Positions 9,269-23,200 of a stretch of 64,000 bases of DNA are shown one piece after another. The DNA lies in NCBI RefSeq assembly GCF_002154895.1, contig NZ_MUIZ01000001.1:434001-498000 (forward strand), read 5' to 3'. Under the pieces are notes generated by a model that saw only the letters and a list, made by a program, of their open reading frames with translations, was not told the DNA's origin and searched no databases. Every line of letters begins with the position of its first letter. Position 1 is the first letter of the stretch. The translations under genes were made by a program, and so were the position numbers. The stretch comes from Lactococcus petauri. Its GTDB lineage: Bacteria > Bacillota > Bacilli > Lactobacillales > Streptococcaceae.

Positions 9269-9724
9269 TTAGTGAGATTCAGATACAGTCGCGGTACCAT
9301 CTGTCTCAATCGCTTTTTTCAGGGCATTCCAGGCTAACGTTGAACATTTTACTCGCTGCGGAAATTTCGACACTCCTGCAAGGAATTGTGCATCTCCTAA
9401 ACGCTCCTGCGCTTCTTCAACGTGTCCTGTCACCATTTCTGAAAAAATCTTTGCCAATTCCAAAGCTTCGGCTTTTGTCTTGCCAATCACAGCTTCCGTC
9501 ATCATTGAGGCAGATGCTGTTGAAATTGTACAACCGTGCCCGCTAAAGGCAATATCGCTAATCTTATCTTCTGTAAACGCAACAGTCAAGCGAATGACAT
9601 CTCCACAGGTTGGATTATTTAAATCAACAACACAAGCCTGTTGTAATTCACCTGCATGACGTGGCGCAGAAGAGTGATCAAGAATTACTGCACGGTATAA
9701 ATTATCTAATTTTGAAAGTGCCAT
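9269..9724 (-). CDS. sufU: SufU zinc-dependent sulfurtransferase
   Basis: Accepts persulfide sulfur from SufS and hands it to the SufBCD scaffold; 151 residues, within the usual family length. The three conserved cysteines are visible in NPTCGD (about 41), GHGCTIS (about 66) and VKCSTLAW (about 128), with the conserved Asp after the first Cys, as expected for the zinc site. It sits between sufS and sufB with short spacers, in one operon. Confidence 0.94.
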   Translation of the reverse strand: MALSKLDNLYRAVILDHSSAPRHAGELQQACVVDLNNPTCGDVIRLTVAFTEDKISDIAFSGHGCTISTASASMMTEAVIGKTKAEALELAKIFSEMVTGHVEEAQERLGDAQFLAGVSKFPQRVKCSTLAWNALKKAIETDGTATVSESH

Positions 9725-9747
9725 TCTTTTTCTCCGTTTTTTTAATA

Positions 9748-12215
<2,468 letters not shown>

Positions 12216-12286
12216 TTAATTGTATCTCCATGATGTATTTGGTGATGTATGACTTTCTGTCCCTTAACACCTCATACGACCTCAAC

Positions 12287-13057
12287 CTATGCTTCTTCCT
12301 TATATTCAATCCCTAATTCTTCAGAGATTTTAGCATATCCTTCTTTTTCAAGACGTTTCGCAAGTTCGGCTCCACCTGTCATAACAACGCGGCCTTCCAT
12401 CATGATGTGAACGACATCTGGGGTAATATAGTCGAGTAAACGTTGATAGTGGGTGATGATAAGGGCACCAAAACTATCGCCACGCATAGCGTTCACGCCT
12501 TTTGAGACTACTTTAAGCGCATCGATGTCAAGCCCAGAGTCAATTTCATCCAAAATAGCAAAAGTTGGTTCTAACATCAAGAGTTGGAGGATTTCATTAC
12601 GTTTCTTCTCCCCACCAGAGAAGCCTTCATTGAGGTAACGCTCTGCCATCTCTTCTTTCATGTTAAGTAATTCCATATTTTTATCCAATTTTTTAATGAA
12701 ATCCATAACAGAAATTTTGTCATCTTCTGCACGTTTAGCATTAATGGCTGCACGCATAAATTCAGCGTTTGTAATTCCTGGAATTTCAGAAGGGTACTGC
12801 ATCGCAAGGAATAATCCAAGGCGAGCGCGTTCATCGACTTCTAATTCAAGGACATTTTCACCATCAAATAGAATTTCTCCTTCAGTGACTGTGTAACTTG
12901 GATTTCCCATAATTGCTGCTGACAAGGTTGATTTCCCTGTACCGTTTGGACCCATGATTGCATGTACTTCATTGGTATTAATAGTAAGGTTTACACCTTT
13001 AAGGATTTCTTTGTCTTCAATGCTCACATGAAGATTTTTAATTTCTAAAGTTGCCAT
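12287..13057 (-). CDS. sufC: SufC ABC-type ATPase
   Basis: Soluble ATPase that energises the SUF scaffold, 256 residues. It has Walker A GPNGTGKST (about 36-44), the signature GFSGGEKKRNE (about 145) and Walker B FAILDEIDSGLD (about 168). The SufC-specific region between Walker A and signature is present (AMQYPSEIPGI). It is first in the suf operon, close behind the promoter, and follows rgpG/tagO after a terminator. Confidence 0.95.
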   Translation of the reverse strand: MATLEIKNLHVSIEDKEILKGVNLTINTNEVHAIMGPNGTGKSTLSAAIMGNPSYTVTEGEILFDGENVLELEVDERARLGLFLAMQYPSEIPGITNAEFMRAAINAKRAEDDKISVMDFIKKLDKNMELLNMKEEMAERYLNEGFSGGEKKRNEILQLLMLEPTFAILDEIDSGLDIDALKVVSKGVNAMRGDSFGALIITHYQRLLDYITPDVVHIMMEGRVVMTGGAELAKRLEKEGYAKISEELGIEYKEEA

Positions 13058-13107
13058 TCTAACTCCTTCAATTCATAAGTAAAATATCTTTTACACTTCA
13101 CCCTCCA

Positions 13108-13113
13108 TTATAA
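13108..13113 (-). promoter_or_regulatory. -10 box of the suf operon
   Basis: Minus-strand TATAAT about 50 bases before the sufC ATG, just behind the terminator of the upstream gene. No convincing -35 hexamer is visible at 17 bases. Confidence 0.55.
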
Positions 13114-13116
13114 CAA

Positions 13117-13153
13117 AAAAAACAGACGAAAAGCTCATTTCCGTTCTGTTTTG
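13117..13153 (-). terminator. Terminator overlapping the end of rgpG/tagO
   Basis: Imperfect hairpin (AAAACAGA... against ...TCTGTTTT) followed on the minus strand by a run of eight T. It begins inside the last codons of the GlcNAc-1-P transferase gene. Confidence 0.65.
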
Positions 13154-14391
13154 TCGTGTTTATATTTTCTTTTATGTTTCTTACTTATAACTTGCTCTCG
13201 ATACTCCGAACTGCCAATGAACCTCAAAACATTTAGGAAAGGTTGACGGTCTTTGCCAAGTATACCGACCAAGTCAATAAACAGCCCCAGTCCAAGCAGC
13301 AAAGCAATAATTAAGAATATACCACCGATCCGGCTGGAAACTTGTAGGATTAAGGAAATAAAGGCAAAAATTCCAGCTATGCCATAAATAACTAATACAG
13401 CGCCTCGATGAGTGAAGCCAATGTACATCAAACGGTGGTGCAGGTGCATTTTATCCGCACTAGAAATTCTTTGATTATTCAGTTTTCGCCGTACCATTGC
13501 CACGATTGTATCTGTTAATGGAACACCTAAAATCAAAAGTGGTGTTAGAACAGCTACTGCCGTTGCATTTTTTAAACCTTGCAGGGACACAACCGATATC
13601 ATAAATCCCAAAAACAGTGCGCCAGTATCTCCTAGATAGATAATCGCTGGATGATAGTTATAGGGGAAGAAGCCCATAATGGCGGCAACCAAGGTAAAAA
13701 TGGTGATAGGCAAGAAGATACTTGAACCTGGTAAAAAGAAGTAAGACACAATCCCCATGGTAAAGAGTGAAATCACGGAGACACCACTGGCTAAACCATC
13801 TAAGCCATCGATCAGATTAACCGCATTTGTAATCGACACAATCCAAAAAACGGTAAAAATAAAGGATAACCAAGCGGGGAACTCAAGAAAAGGACCACCG
13901 AAAGGGATTTTAAGATTGTCAAAGCGTGCATGGGTAAAAAACCATGTGATTGAAGCAGCGAGAAGCAACCCAGCCATCTTCATCTTAGGGGAGATTTCTT
14001 TGATGTCGTCAATCAATCCCGTCAGAACAACAATACCACCTGCTACAATAAAAGGTGCAATGTAGTTGATATAAGTCACAAAATGAGGCTTAATTCCTTC
14101 CGCCAACTGTTTGGGGCTCATTAGGGGAAGTTGTGGGTAAACGATCATCGGGAGGATAAAAAGTGTCGCAATTGCAAAGGATGCAAAAATAGCTAGTCCC
14201 CCTGCCGAGGGCATTATTTTAGTATTGACACGTCGCTTATTAGGCTTGTCTACAGCTCCAATTCGGCGTGAAACAAAGGTCATTAATGGGGTGAAAATCA
14301 AGGACATTCCAAATGTCACGAAGAGCACAATGAAGAACTCTACTGTGAAGGGAATCCCCTTAATTGGGATTTCTTTTATGGTATCTATCAT
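13135..14391 (-). CDS. Undecaprenyl-phosphate GlcNAc-1-phosphate transferase (RgpG/TagO/WecA family)
   Basis: Membrane enzyme that loads N-acetylglucosamine-1-phosphate on undecaprenyl phosphate, the first step of rhamnan-type wall polysaccharide or teichoic acid synthesis. It has 418 residues and about eleven hydrophobic segments. Conserved motifs are AVDKPNKRRVN (about 46-56), GLIDDIKE, NAVNLIDGLDGLASG (about 190-204), LGDTGALFLGF and the HLHHRLM histidines. In streptococci this gene (rgpG) likewise sits between mecA and sufC, which favours the RgpG role. It starts 3 bases after the mecA stop, so the two are coupled. The C-terminus ends in a Lys/Arg-rich tail. Confidence 0.88.
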   Translation of the reverse strand: MIDTIKEIPIKGIPFTVEFFIVLFVTFGMSLIFTPLMTFVSRRIGAVDKPNKRRVNTKIMPSAGGLAIFASFAIATLFILPMIVYPQLPLMSPKQLAEGIKPHFVTYINYIAPFIVAGGIVVLTGLIDDIKEISPKMKMAGLLLAASITWFFTHARFDNLKIPFGGPFLEFPAWLSFIFTVFWIVSITNAVNLIDGLDGLASGVSVISLFTMGIVSYFFLPGSSIFLPITIFTLVAAIMGFFPYNYHPAIIYLGDTGALFLGFMISVVSLQGLKNATAVAVLTPLLILGVPLTDTIVAMVRRKLNNQRISSADKMHLHHRLMYIGFTHRGAVLVIYGIAGIFAFISLILQVSSRIGGIFLIIALLLGLGLFIDLVGILGKDRQPFLNVLRFIGSSEYREQVISKKHKRKYKHDKTERK

Positions 14392-14394
14392 ATC

Positions 14395-15078
14395 TTAAAT
14401 TTTTGAGAGAACTTCCAAAGCACGCGTATTGATTAGTATCTCGCCGTATTCTTGTAGTGTTTCGCGACTGTTGATCGTTTCCTGTCCGTATTCTAACATT
14501 CGGGCACGCATCGAACTTACTGCTGTCTTTCCTTTTGACTTTTGATTGTCCAAAATAATCAAATAAAACTTATCTTCATAGCTATAAAGTTCAGATTCCT
14601 CTGCATCAATTTTAACATTTTTTACTGCTGTCAAAAGTTGAGACATGTTTTCAAATTCTAGAGAATAGAAGACAAAATCTGGATCTGGTTTATTTTCTAC
14701 TTTTGTTTCTTTTGTTTCAGTTGTACTTGTATCTGCCATTGTTCCGCCATTTTGTTTTAAATCTTCCACACGTCCAAAGAAATCCGTCATAAGCTGCTCA
14801 AATTCTTCGGGATCATCTGGGAGATTATTGGGATCAATATCGATATTTTCTTCAGTAACAATAATATTCACCCCTTTAGGGAAAGGTTGAATTTGGAAAG
14901 TTAAAAGTCCTGATGAGAACCTTTCCTCAAGTCCTAGTTCTTCTACTAATTCATAAAAAAGATTTTCAACCATTGACTGGTTCGTAAAAAAATCAGAGAG
15001 TTTGACATCATGATCAACCAAATCTTGAAAGGTTAGGCTAATCTTTATCGTTTTTTCGTTTATTTCTTCATATTGCAT
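14395..15078 (-). CDS. mecA: ClpC adaptor protein MecA
   Basis: Adaptor that hands substrates such as the competence sigma factor to the ClpCP protease; 227 residues. The N-terminal substrate-binding domain (MQYEEINEKTIKISLTFQDL) and the C-terminal Clp-binding domain (FVFYSLEFENMSQLLTAV onward) flank an acidic Thr/Glu/Lys linker (about 85-130). ComEC and ComEA in the same window are downstream of ComX in the competence cascade. It starts a short unit with the GlcNAc-1-P transferase. The ribosome site is weak. Confidence 0.9.
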   Translation of the reverse strand: MQYEEINEKTIKISLTFQDLVDHDVKLSDFFTNQSMVENLFYELVEELGLEERFSSGLLTFQIQPFPKGVNIIVTEENIDIDPNNLPDDPEEFEQLMTDFFGRVEDLKQNGGTMADTSTTETKETKVENKPDPDFVFYSLEFENMSQLLTAVKNVKIDAEESELYSYEDKFYLIILDNQKSKGKTAVSSMRARMLEYGQETINSRETLQEYGEILINTRALEVLSKI

Positions 15079-15275
15079 ATTTTTAACCTATTATTCTTCA
15101 TTAACCTGCATGAGAACCATAACTTTTAGTTTTCATTGCAGAAATATTTTTACTTATATTTAACTGTTTCTTCTAATTATAACATATAAAAGGCTGTTCG
15201 CGTTTTTTGCCATTCACTCGAAAACTTTCTTTTTTTACTTTGTTACTCTTACGAAATTTTTTGTATCATTGGAAA

Positions 15276-15318
15276 TTGTTATGTTATTTACCTCTAAAAT
15301 ATATTTTTTTGATAAAAT
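15276..15318 (+). promoter_or_regulatory. dagK promoter giving a leaderless or near-leaderless mRNA
   Basis: Extended -10 TGATAAAAT (TAAAAT at 15313-15318) ends exactly six bases before the ATG at 15325. A second candidate is TTGTTA (15276-15281) with TATATT (15300-15305). With either one no Shine-Dalgarno sequence fits in front of the ATG. Confidence 0.6.
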
Positions 15319-15324
15319 AGTTCT

Positions 15325-16233
15325 ATGATTTATTACATTCTTGCCAATCCCAATGCTGGTTCACGCAAAGGGGAGCGTTCATTGAAACTTTTATTACCCT
15401 ATCTCGAAAAAGAGGGCCTCTCTTACAAACTCTTTGCGACCGAACATACTGGGCAAGAAGCAGCTTTTATCCAAAAAATCTTGGAAGAGAAATCAGCAGA
15501 GGACCGGCTTGTCATCTTAGGTGGTGATGGTACCATTTCTTTGGCTCTCAATGCTTTACCTGATAATCTGTCCTTTGGTTACATTCCTTCTGGTTCAGGT
15601 AATGATTTTGCCCGCAGTTTGGGGCTTTCTTTTGATCCTATCCAAGCCTTCGAAAATATTCGCCAAGATAAGACCAAAGACTTTTATGTTATCCATTATA
15701 AATCGCAATCGTTTTCTGGCTACGCGCTCAATAATGTAGGAATCGGTTTAGATGCAGCCATTGTCAAAGCAACTAACAGTGGACGCATGAAAAGCATACT
15801 TAATGCACTCAAATTAGGCAGGCTTTCTTACTTTCTGACTGCCCTTCATGTTTTATTTAGCAAAAAACCGTTTGAGCTTAGCGTTTATAACATGAAAAAT
15901 GCTTTTAAGTTTGATAATGCCTTTCTCTTGACCTTTACTAAGCATCCCTATTTTGGCGGTGGTATTCAAATTGCACCTGAAGCGACTAATCTTAGCCAAG
16001 AAATTCATTTGGTTGAGTTGGACAGATACAGTATCCCGAAAATATTTTCGTTAATTCCTAGTCTGCTTAAGGGAAAACATTTAGACAATAACCTTTTCCA
16101 TCATAGTGTTTCCACAGCAGCTGCAGTAACATCGCAGTCCGTTCAACCCGTTCAAATCGATGGAGAGTCTTTTACTATCCAAGCCAATGACACTTTGACT
16201 CTAACTTCTGAAAAAAGAAAGATTATTTGTTAA
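15325..16233 (+). CDS. Diacylglycerol kinase-like lipid kinase (DagK/YegS/BmrU family)
   Basis: Soluble lipid kinase of 302 residues that phosphorylates diacylglycerol-type lipids at the inner membrane face, recycling it to phosphatidate. The N-terminal catalytic domain begins at once with YYILANPNAGS. The nucleotide loop is ILGGDGTISLALN (about 62-74), followed by GSGNDFARSLGL (about 91-102). A C-terminal beta domain has PYFGGGIQIAPEA. Because the conserved strand starts at residue 2, the ATG cannot lie further downstream, yet no ribosome site precedes it. One of the few plus-strand genes, divergent from mecA. Confidence 0.88.
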   Translation: MIYYILANPNAGSRKGERSLKLLLPYLEKEGLSYKLFATEHTGQEAAFIQKILEEKSAEDRLVILGGDGTISLALNALPDNLSFGYIPSGSGNDFARSLGLSFDPIQAFENIRQDKTKDFYVIHYKSQSFSGYALNNVGIGLDAAIVKATNSGRMKSILNALKLGRLSYFLTALHVLFSKKPFELSVYNMKNAFKFDNAFLLTFTKHPYFGGGIQIAPEATNLSQEIHLVELDRYSIPKIFSLIPSLLKGKHLDNNLFHHSVSTAAAVTSQSVQPVQIDGESFTIQANDTLTLTSEKRKIIC

Positions 16234-16237
16234 TAAT

Positions 16238-16285
16238 AAAACGGAAGACTATCCTTTCAATAAGAGTTCATCTTCCGCTTTTCTT
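16238..16285 (+). terminator. Terminator of dagK
   Basis: Stem cggaaga / tcttccg with a loop of about 22 bases, then CTTTTCTTTT on the plus strand. Confidence 0.65.
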
Positions 16286-16289
16286 TTAC

Positions 16290-16321
16290 AAAAAATAGCG
16301 ATATAATCATCGCTATTTTTT
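16290..16321 (-). terminator. rpoC terminator (bidirectional)
   Basis: Perfect 12-bp stem aaaaatagcgat / atcgctattttt with a 6-base loop. It can serve rpoC on the minus strand and dagK on the plus strand. Confidence 0.9.
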
Positions 16322-16324
16322 ATT

Positions 16325-19300
16325 TTATTTTACTTCTTCAATTTCAGTTTCTGAAACAGTGACTTCAGGAGCATTTGACAAATCTGACAATGGCTCAAGA
16401 TTACGGTAACGGAACATACCTGTACCGGCAGGAATAATCTTACCGATAATGACATTTTCCTTAAGACCAAGTAAGTGGTCTTCTTTACCATGGATTGCAG
16501 CATCAGTCAAGACACGTGTCGTTTCTTGGAAGGATGCAGCAGACAAGAATGAATTTGTTTCCAATGATGCTTTGGTAATACCCATAAGAACAGGACGTGC
16601 TGTCGCTGGTGTTTTACCTGAAAGGAGAGCTTCTTCATTGATTTTTTCAAAGTCAGAAATATCCATAAGTCCACCAGGCAAGATATCAACATCACCAGTA
16701 TCCATTACGCGGACTTTACGAAGCATTTGGCGAACCATAACCTCGATGTGTTTATCCCCAATTTCAACCCCTTGTGAACGGTAAGTTTTTTGAACTTCAC
16801 CGAGCAAGTAAGTTTCAACAGATAAAGCATCACGTACTTGGAGCAAGTGCTTAGGTTCAATTGAACCTTGGATCAATTGGTGACCACGGTGGATAAATTC
16901 ACCTTCTTCAACCATAAGTACATCAGCCATTGATACTGTATATGAACGTGTATCTGTTTTACCTTTGACTGTGATTTCACGTGTACGTGTCGCAGCATCT
17001 TCAACAATAGATTCAACCGTACCAGTAACTTCGGTAATGATTGCTTCCCCTTTAGGGTTACGTGCTTCAAAGATTTCTTGTACACGAGGCAAACCTTGAG
17101 TGATATCTGAGCTTGACGCAACACCACCCGTGTGGAATGTACGCATTGTCAACTGTGTACCAGGTTCACCGATTGATTGAGCGGCGATTGTACCAACAGC
17201 TTCACCAACTTCAACGGCTTCACCTGTTGCCAAGTTTTTACCGTAACAGTGTTTACATACACCATGTGGTGTTTTACATGTAAATACTGAACGAATTGTA
17301 ACTTCTTTGATACCTGCAGCAACGATTTGCTTCGCGATATCTTCTGTAATCAATTGATCATCGCCAATAATTACTTCACCAGTTTCTGGATGTACAACTG
17401 TTTTACGTGTGTAACGTCCTTCAAGACGTTCAACCAACGGTTCTACCATTTCTTTACCAGTGGCAATATCAGAAATCAAGAGTCCACGGTCTGTACCACA
17501 ATCCACTTCACGGATGATAACATCTTGAGCAACGTCAACCAAACGACGTGTAAGATAACCAGAATCGGCAGTCTTAAGGGCTGTATCGGTCATACCTTTA
17601 CGCGCACCGTGAGTTGAGAAGAACATTTCCAAGACAGAAAGACCTTCACGGAAGTTAGAAATGATAGGCAATTCCATGATACGACCATTAGGAGCAGCCA
17701 TCAAACCACGCATACCGGCCAATTGTGAGAAGTTGGAAATGTTACCACGGGCACCAGAGTCCATCATCATAACGATTGGGTTAGTCAAATCTTGTTCTTC
17801 AATCAAGCGTTTTTCAAGTGTATCTTTTGCACCACGCCAAACATCAGTAACCGCATTGTAGCGCTCATCATCAGTAATCAAACCACGACGGAATTGTTTA
17901 GTGATTTGTTCTACACGTTTGTGTGCAGCACCAATGATTTCTGCTTTTTCAGGAACCACTGGGATATCCGCAATACCAACTGTTAAACCAGCCAATGTTG
18001 ATTGGTGGTAACCTAAGTTCTTGAGCAAGTCAAGGAACTCAGAAGTTGTTGTTGTGCGGTAACGTTTGAAGACTTCAGCGATAATATTACCCAAGTGTTT
18101 TTTCTTGAATGGCAATACTGTATCAATTTCAGCTAAACGTTTATGGATATCTTCACCAGGTTCCATGAAGAAACGGTCATCCGTTTGAGTTGTGATGTTC
18201 TCATCGGTATTTTCATTCAAGTAAGGCATACCTTCTGGATAAATTTCATTTCCTTCAGGCATAATTGAGTTGAACATTACTTTACCGACAGTTGTAATCA
18301 AGATTTTACCTTTTTGGAATTCTGTCCAAGGTTTATTCATTGATTGTGTTGCAATACCGATACGTGTATGCAAGTGAACATATCCGTTACGCATTGCAAT
18401 TTCAACTTCTTCAGGATTAGAGAAGATCATACCTTCTCCTTCACGTCCTTTTGCTTCCATTGTCAAGTAGTAGTTACCCAAGACCATATCTTGAGAAGGT
18501 GTAACGACTGGTTTACCATCTTTAGGGTTAAGGATGTGTTCAGCAGCAAGCATAAGCAAACGTGCTTCGGCTTGCGCTTCTTCTGACAATGGCACGTGAA
18601 TCGCCATTTGGTCACCGTCAAAGTCGGCATTGTAGGCTTCACAAGCCAGCGGGTGCAAACGCATTGCACGTCCATCAATAAGTACTGGCTCGAACGCTTG
18701 AATACCTAAGCGGTGAAGCGTCGGTGCGCGGTTAAGAAGAACAGGGTGTTCTTTAACAACTTCTTCAAGGACATCCCAAACTTCAGCATCTTGGCGTTCA
18801 ACTTTACGTTTAGCCGCACGGATGTTGGCAGCCATTTCACGTTTAACCAATTCGGACATTACGAATGGTTTGAAGAGTTCGATAGCCATTTCACGTGGGA
18901 CACCACATTGGTACATTTTAAGTGTTGGACCAACTGCAATAACTGAACGACCTGAGTAGTCAACACGTTTACCCAACAAGTTTTGACGGAAACGCCCTTG
19001 TTTACCTTTCAGCATATGGCTGAGAGATTTAAGCGGACGATTACCGGCACCTGTGATTGGACGACCACGACGACCGTTGTCAATCAATGTATCAACAGCT
19101 TCTTGCAACATACGTTTTTCATTTTGGACGATAATATTAGGGGCGTTAAGTTCCATCAAACGTTTCAAACGATTGTTACGGTTGATAACACGACGATAAA
19201 GGTCATTCAAATCAGATGTGGCAAAACGTCCACCATCCAATTGAACCATTGGACGAAGATCTGGTGGAATAACTGGAAGCACATTAAGTACCATCCAAGC

Positions 19301-19972
19301 TAATTTGTTACCAGATTTTTTGAAGGCTGTTAATACGTCTAAACGACGAATGATTTTCACACGACGTTGTCCGCTAACATTTTTCAATTCTTCTTTAAGT
19401 TCAGCAACTTCTGCATCAATATCAACATCGTTAAGCAAATCTTGGATAGCTTCAGCACCCATTTTCGCAACAAATGAACCAAAACCATTTTTCAAAAGTT
19501 GTTCACGATATTCACGCTCTGTCAAAAGTTGTTTCTTTTCAAGATCTGTTTCCTTAGGATCAATAACGACATAACTTGCGAAGTAAATAACTTCTTCAAG
19601 AGCACGTGGGCTCATATCAAGTGCAAGCCCCATACGTGATGGAATCCCTTTGAAATACCAGATGTGTGAAGTTGGTGCTGCCAACTCGATGTGTCCCATA
19701 CGTTCACGACGTGATTTAGCTGTCGTTACTTGAACACCACAGAGTTCGCAGACTTGGTTTTTGTAGAAAACGCCTTTAAGCTTACCACAAGCACATTCCC
19801 AGTCCTTTTGTGGACCAAAGATACGCTCATCGAAGAGACCTTCGCGTTCAGGTTTTTGCGTACGATAGTTGATGGTTTCTGGTTTTTTGACTTCACCAAA
19901 TGACCAGTAACGAATTTTTTGTGGAGATGCGATACCAATTCGCATGCTCTCAAATTTATTTACATCGACCAA
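16325..19972 (-). CDS. rpoC: RNA polymerase beta' subunit
   Basis: Catalytic large subunit of RNA polymerase, 1215 residues from the start chosen here. Landmarks are the N-terminal zinc site ([19 protein letters not shown] region), the active-site Mg motif NADFDGDQM, the second zinc site ([16 protein letters not shown]) and the TMRTFHTGG trigger-loop region. An upstream in-frame ATG at 20035 would add 21 residues. I prefer the TTG at 19972 because GTGGAG lies six bases before it and the protein then begins (M)[12 protein letters not shown], the usual start of lactococcal RpoC. It follows rpoB after a 319-base structured spacer. Confidence 0.95.
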   Translation of the reverse strand: MVDVNKFESMRIGIASPQKIRYWSFGEVKKPETINYRTQKPEREGLFDERIFGPQKDWECACGKLKGVFYKNQVCELCGVQVTTAKSRRERMGHIELAAPTSHIWYFKGIPSRMGLALDMSPRALEEVIYFASYVVIDPKETDLEKKQLLTEREYREQLLKNGFGSFVAKMGAEAIQDLLNDVDIDAEVAELKEELKNVSGQRRVKIIRRLDVLTAFKKSGNKLAWMVLNVLPVIPPDLRPMVQLDGGRFATSDLNDLYRRVINRNNRLKRLMELNAPNIIVQNEKRMLQEAVDTLIDNGRRGRPITGAGNRPLKSLSHMLKGKQGRFRQNLLGKRVDYSGRSVIAVGPTLKMYQCGVPREMAIELFKPFVMSELVKREMAANIRAAKRKVERQDAEVWDVLEEVVKEHPVLLNRAPTLHRLGIQAFEPVLIDGRAMRLHPLACEAYNADFDGDQMAIHVPLSEEAQAEARLLMLAAEHILNPKDGKPVVTPSQDMVLGNYYLTMEAKGREGEGMIFSNPEEVEIAMRNGYVHLHTRIGIATQSMNKPWTEFQKGKILITTVGKVMFNSIMPEGNEIYPEGMPYLNENTDENITTQTDDRFFMEPGEDIHKRLAEIDTVLPFKKKHLGNIIAEVFKRYRTTTTSEFLDLLKNLGYHQSTLAGLTVGIADIPVVPEKAEIIGAAHKRVEQITKQFRRGLITDDERYNAVTDVWRGAKDTLEKRLIEEQDLTNPIVMMMDSGARGNISNFSQLAGMRGLMAAPNGRIMELPIISNFREGLSVLEMFFSTHGARKGMTDTALKTADSGYLTRRLVDVAQDVIIREVDCGTDRGLLISDIATGKEMVEPLVERLEGRYTRKTVVHPETGEVIIGDDQLITEDIAKQIVAAGIKEVTIRSVFTCKTPHGVCKHCYGKNLATGEAVEVGEAVGTIAAQSIGEPGTQLTMRTFHTGGVASSSDITQGLPRVQEIFEARNPKGEAIITEVTGTVESIVEDAATRTREITVKGKTDTRSYTVSMADVLMVEEGEFIHRGHQLIQGSIEPKHLLQVRDALSVETYLLGEVQKTYRSQGVEIGDKHIEVMVRQMLRKVRVMDTGDVDILPGGLMDISDFEKINEEALLSGKTPATARPVLMGITKASLETNSFLSAASFQETTRVLTDAAIHGKEDHLLGLKENVIIGKIIPAGTGMFRYRNLEPLSDLSNAPEVTVSETEIEEVK

Positions 19973-20117
19973 TGTTTTCTCCACTTTCTTTGTATTTATT
20001 TCTTTTCTGTTGAATGTTTGGCTCTTGACAAACATTTCTGTGAAGCCCGCTAGCTGTATCTTTTAAAACACAATCTTGCCCGAAAATCTTCAATCTAACG
20101 GATCAAAGCTCATGTGA

Positions 20118-20188
20118 TAGGCAGCAATGTAGAACTTATTTTTAAAATAGAAGTTATCCATCCAAATACAGTTCTACATTACCGCCTA
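20118..20188 (-). ncRNA. Structured RNA element in the rpoB-rpoC spacer
   Basis: A 19-bp stem (20118-20136 against 20170-20188) with a 33-base loop. On the plus strand two positions are mismatched (123/183 and 125/181 of the 20-kb block). On the minus, transcribed strand both become G-U pairs, so the stem is complete only in rpoBC mRNA. There is no U tract behind it, so a processing site or regulatory structure is likelier than a terminator. The rest of the 19973-20291 gap shows no gene or promoter I can support. Confidence 0.65.
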
Positions 20189-20291
20189 GCACACTTGCAC
20201 AGCGGTTTACCTTAAAAGGTTTTTATCTTAAATTTATTACGAAAAGCTATTTCTTATTCCTAATAAACTTCTTGTTCACAGAAAAGAACAA

Positions 20292-23200
20292 TTATTTTTC
20301 TTCTTTTGCTTCGCTAATCAATGCTTGTTCAGTTTCCACTGCTTCAGTAACAATTTGCTCCTGAGCTTCAAGCATTTCTGGCGTAATGTCAATATTTTCT
20401 TGACGAACTTCGATTTCATCATCAAGTTCACGAAGGTCAAGGACATTTTTCTCACCATCAAGGACTTTAAGATCCATACCAAGTGCTTGCAATTCTTTTA
20501 CAAGGACACGGAATGATTCAGGAAGACCTGGTTTAGGAATACGTTCACCCTTAACGATAGCTTCATAAGCACGTGTACGTCCAATAACATCATCTGACTT
20601 GTAAGTCAAAATTTCTTGGAGAACATTTGCCGCACCATAAGCTTCAAGGGCCCAAACTTCCATTTCCCCGAAACGTTGTCCACCGAACTGTGCTTTACCA
20701 CCGAGCGGTTGTTGTGTAACGAGTGAGTAAGGACCAACACTACGTGCGTGAAGTTTATCATCAACCATGTGGTGAAGTTTGATCATGTACATGACACCGA
20801 CAGAGATACGGTTATCAAAAGCTTCACCTGTACGTCCATCATAAAGTACTGTTTTGGCATCATCAGCCATTCCAGCTTCCTTAACGGTATTCCAGATATC
20901 TTCATCACTTGCACCATCGAAGACCGGTGATGCAATGTGAATACCCAATGTACGTGCAGCCATACCTAAGTGAAGTTCCATAACTTGTCCGATATTCATA
21001 CGAGAAGGGACACCCAATGGATTCAACATGATATCGATTGGTGTACCATCTGGCAAGTAAGGCATATCCTCTACAGGAACGATATTTGAAACGACACCTT
21101 TGTTACCGTGACGTCCGGCCATCTTATCCCCAACGTGGATTTTACGTTTTTGTGAGATGAAGACACGAACCAACTTGTTCACACCTGATGGCAATTCATC
21201 ACCGTTTTCACGTGTGAATACACGTACATCGTGAACGATACCGCCACCACCGTGAGGAACACGGAGTGATGTATCACGAACTTCACGTGCTTTTTCACCA
21301 AAGATAGCACGAAGAAGACGTTCTTCAGGTGTAGGATCAGTTTCACCTTTTGGTGTTACTTTACCAACGAGCAAGTCTCCATCTTCAACCTCAGCACCAA
21401 TACGGATAATACCGTCTTCGTCCAAGTTTTTAAGGGCTTCATCACCAATATTTGGAATTTCGCGCGTAATTTCTTCAGGGCCAAGCTTTGTATCACGTGT
21501 TTCTGATTCATACTCTTCGATAGCAATAGATGTATAAACGTCATCTTTAATCAAACGTTCAGACATGATAATGGCATCCTCGAAGTTATAACCTTCCCAA
21601 GTCATATAAGCAACGAGTGGGTTTTGGCCAAGCGCCATTTCCCCATTTTCCATTGATGGTCCATCACCAATGATGTCGCCCGCTTCAACTTTATCACCAA
21701 GTTCAGCAAGTGGACGTTGGTTATATGAAGTTCCTGAGTTTGAACGACGGTACTTCATGATGTTATAGATATCAAGTTCACCTGATGTACGGCGTACACG
21801 GATTTCGTCAGCATCTACATACTCAACAGTACCATCATGTTTAGCGATTACAGCAGCACCTGAATCACGTGCTGTTTGATGTTCCATACCTGTACCAATC
21901 CAAGGTGCATGTGGATCAATCAATGGAACGGCTTGACGTTGCATGTTGGCACCCATAAGGGCACGGTTGGAGTCATCGTTTTCCAAGAAAGGAATACAAG
22001 CAGCTGCTACGGCGATAACCTGTTTAGGAGAAACGTCCATATAGTCTGCCGTTGAAGCATCAACTTCAATATTGTTACCAACGTGACGGGCCATTACTGT
22101 TTCGTTGACAAATTTGTTGTCATCAGTCAATGGTGAGTTAGCTTGGGCAACAGTGTAGTTATCCTCTTCGTCAGCTGTTAAATACTCTACTTCATCCGTA
22201 ACTGTTCCCGTTGCACGATCAATACGACGGTATGGTGACATAATGAAACCATATTCATTGATTTTGGCATAAGAAGACAAGTTATTGATCAACCCGATAT
22301 TTGGACCCTCAGGTGTTTCAATCGGACACATACGGCCATAGTGAGTGTAGTGAACGTCACGTACTTCATATGAAGCACGGTCACGTGAGATACCACCAGG
22401 ACCTAAGGCAGAGAAACGACGTTTGTGTGAAAGCTCTGACAAAGGATTGTGTTGGTCCATAAATTGTGACAACTGTGAAGAACCAAAGAATTCTTTAATG
22501 GCAGCAGTTACAGGACGGATGTTAATCAATCCTTGAGGTGTCATATTTTCATTTTCAGAAGATGACATACGTTCACGGATAACACGTTCCATACGTGAAA
22601 GACCGATACGGACTTGGTTTTGAAGCAATTCACCAACTGAACGGATACGACGGTTTCCTAAGTGGTCGATATCGTCTACTTTACCAATACCTTCAGAAAG
22701 ACCTAACCAGTAGTTAATGTTAGCAATCACATCTGCTGGCATCAACACACGATTTTCTGCAGGAATTTGACCATTAGAAATCAATGTCACGACACGTTCT
22801 GGATCTTTTGGAGAGTAAACTTTCAATGTTTGAAGTTCAATTGGCTCAGGAATAACAGCATCGTCAGATGGTTGATAAACTGTTGTATTGAGACCATTAT
22901 CCAAAAGGTTTTCGATAGAATCTAAAACATCACGTGTTACAAGAGTATCAGATTCAACGAGAATTTCACCTGTTTCAGGATCAACGATTGGCTCTGCCAA
23001 AGTCAAACCGAGAATACGGTTTTTAAGCGCAAGCTTTTTATTAAATTTATAACGACCTACAGGTGCAAAGTCGTAACGACGTGGGTCGAAGAAACGTGCA
23101 ATTAAAAGTCCACGAGAGCTGTCCGCTGTTTTAGGTTCACCAGGACGGAGGCGGTCATAGATGTCTTTAAGCGCTTCTTCAACACGTGTGTCTGATGGGT

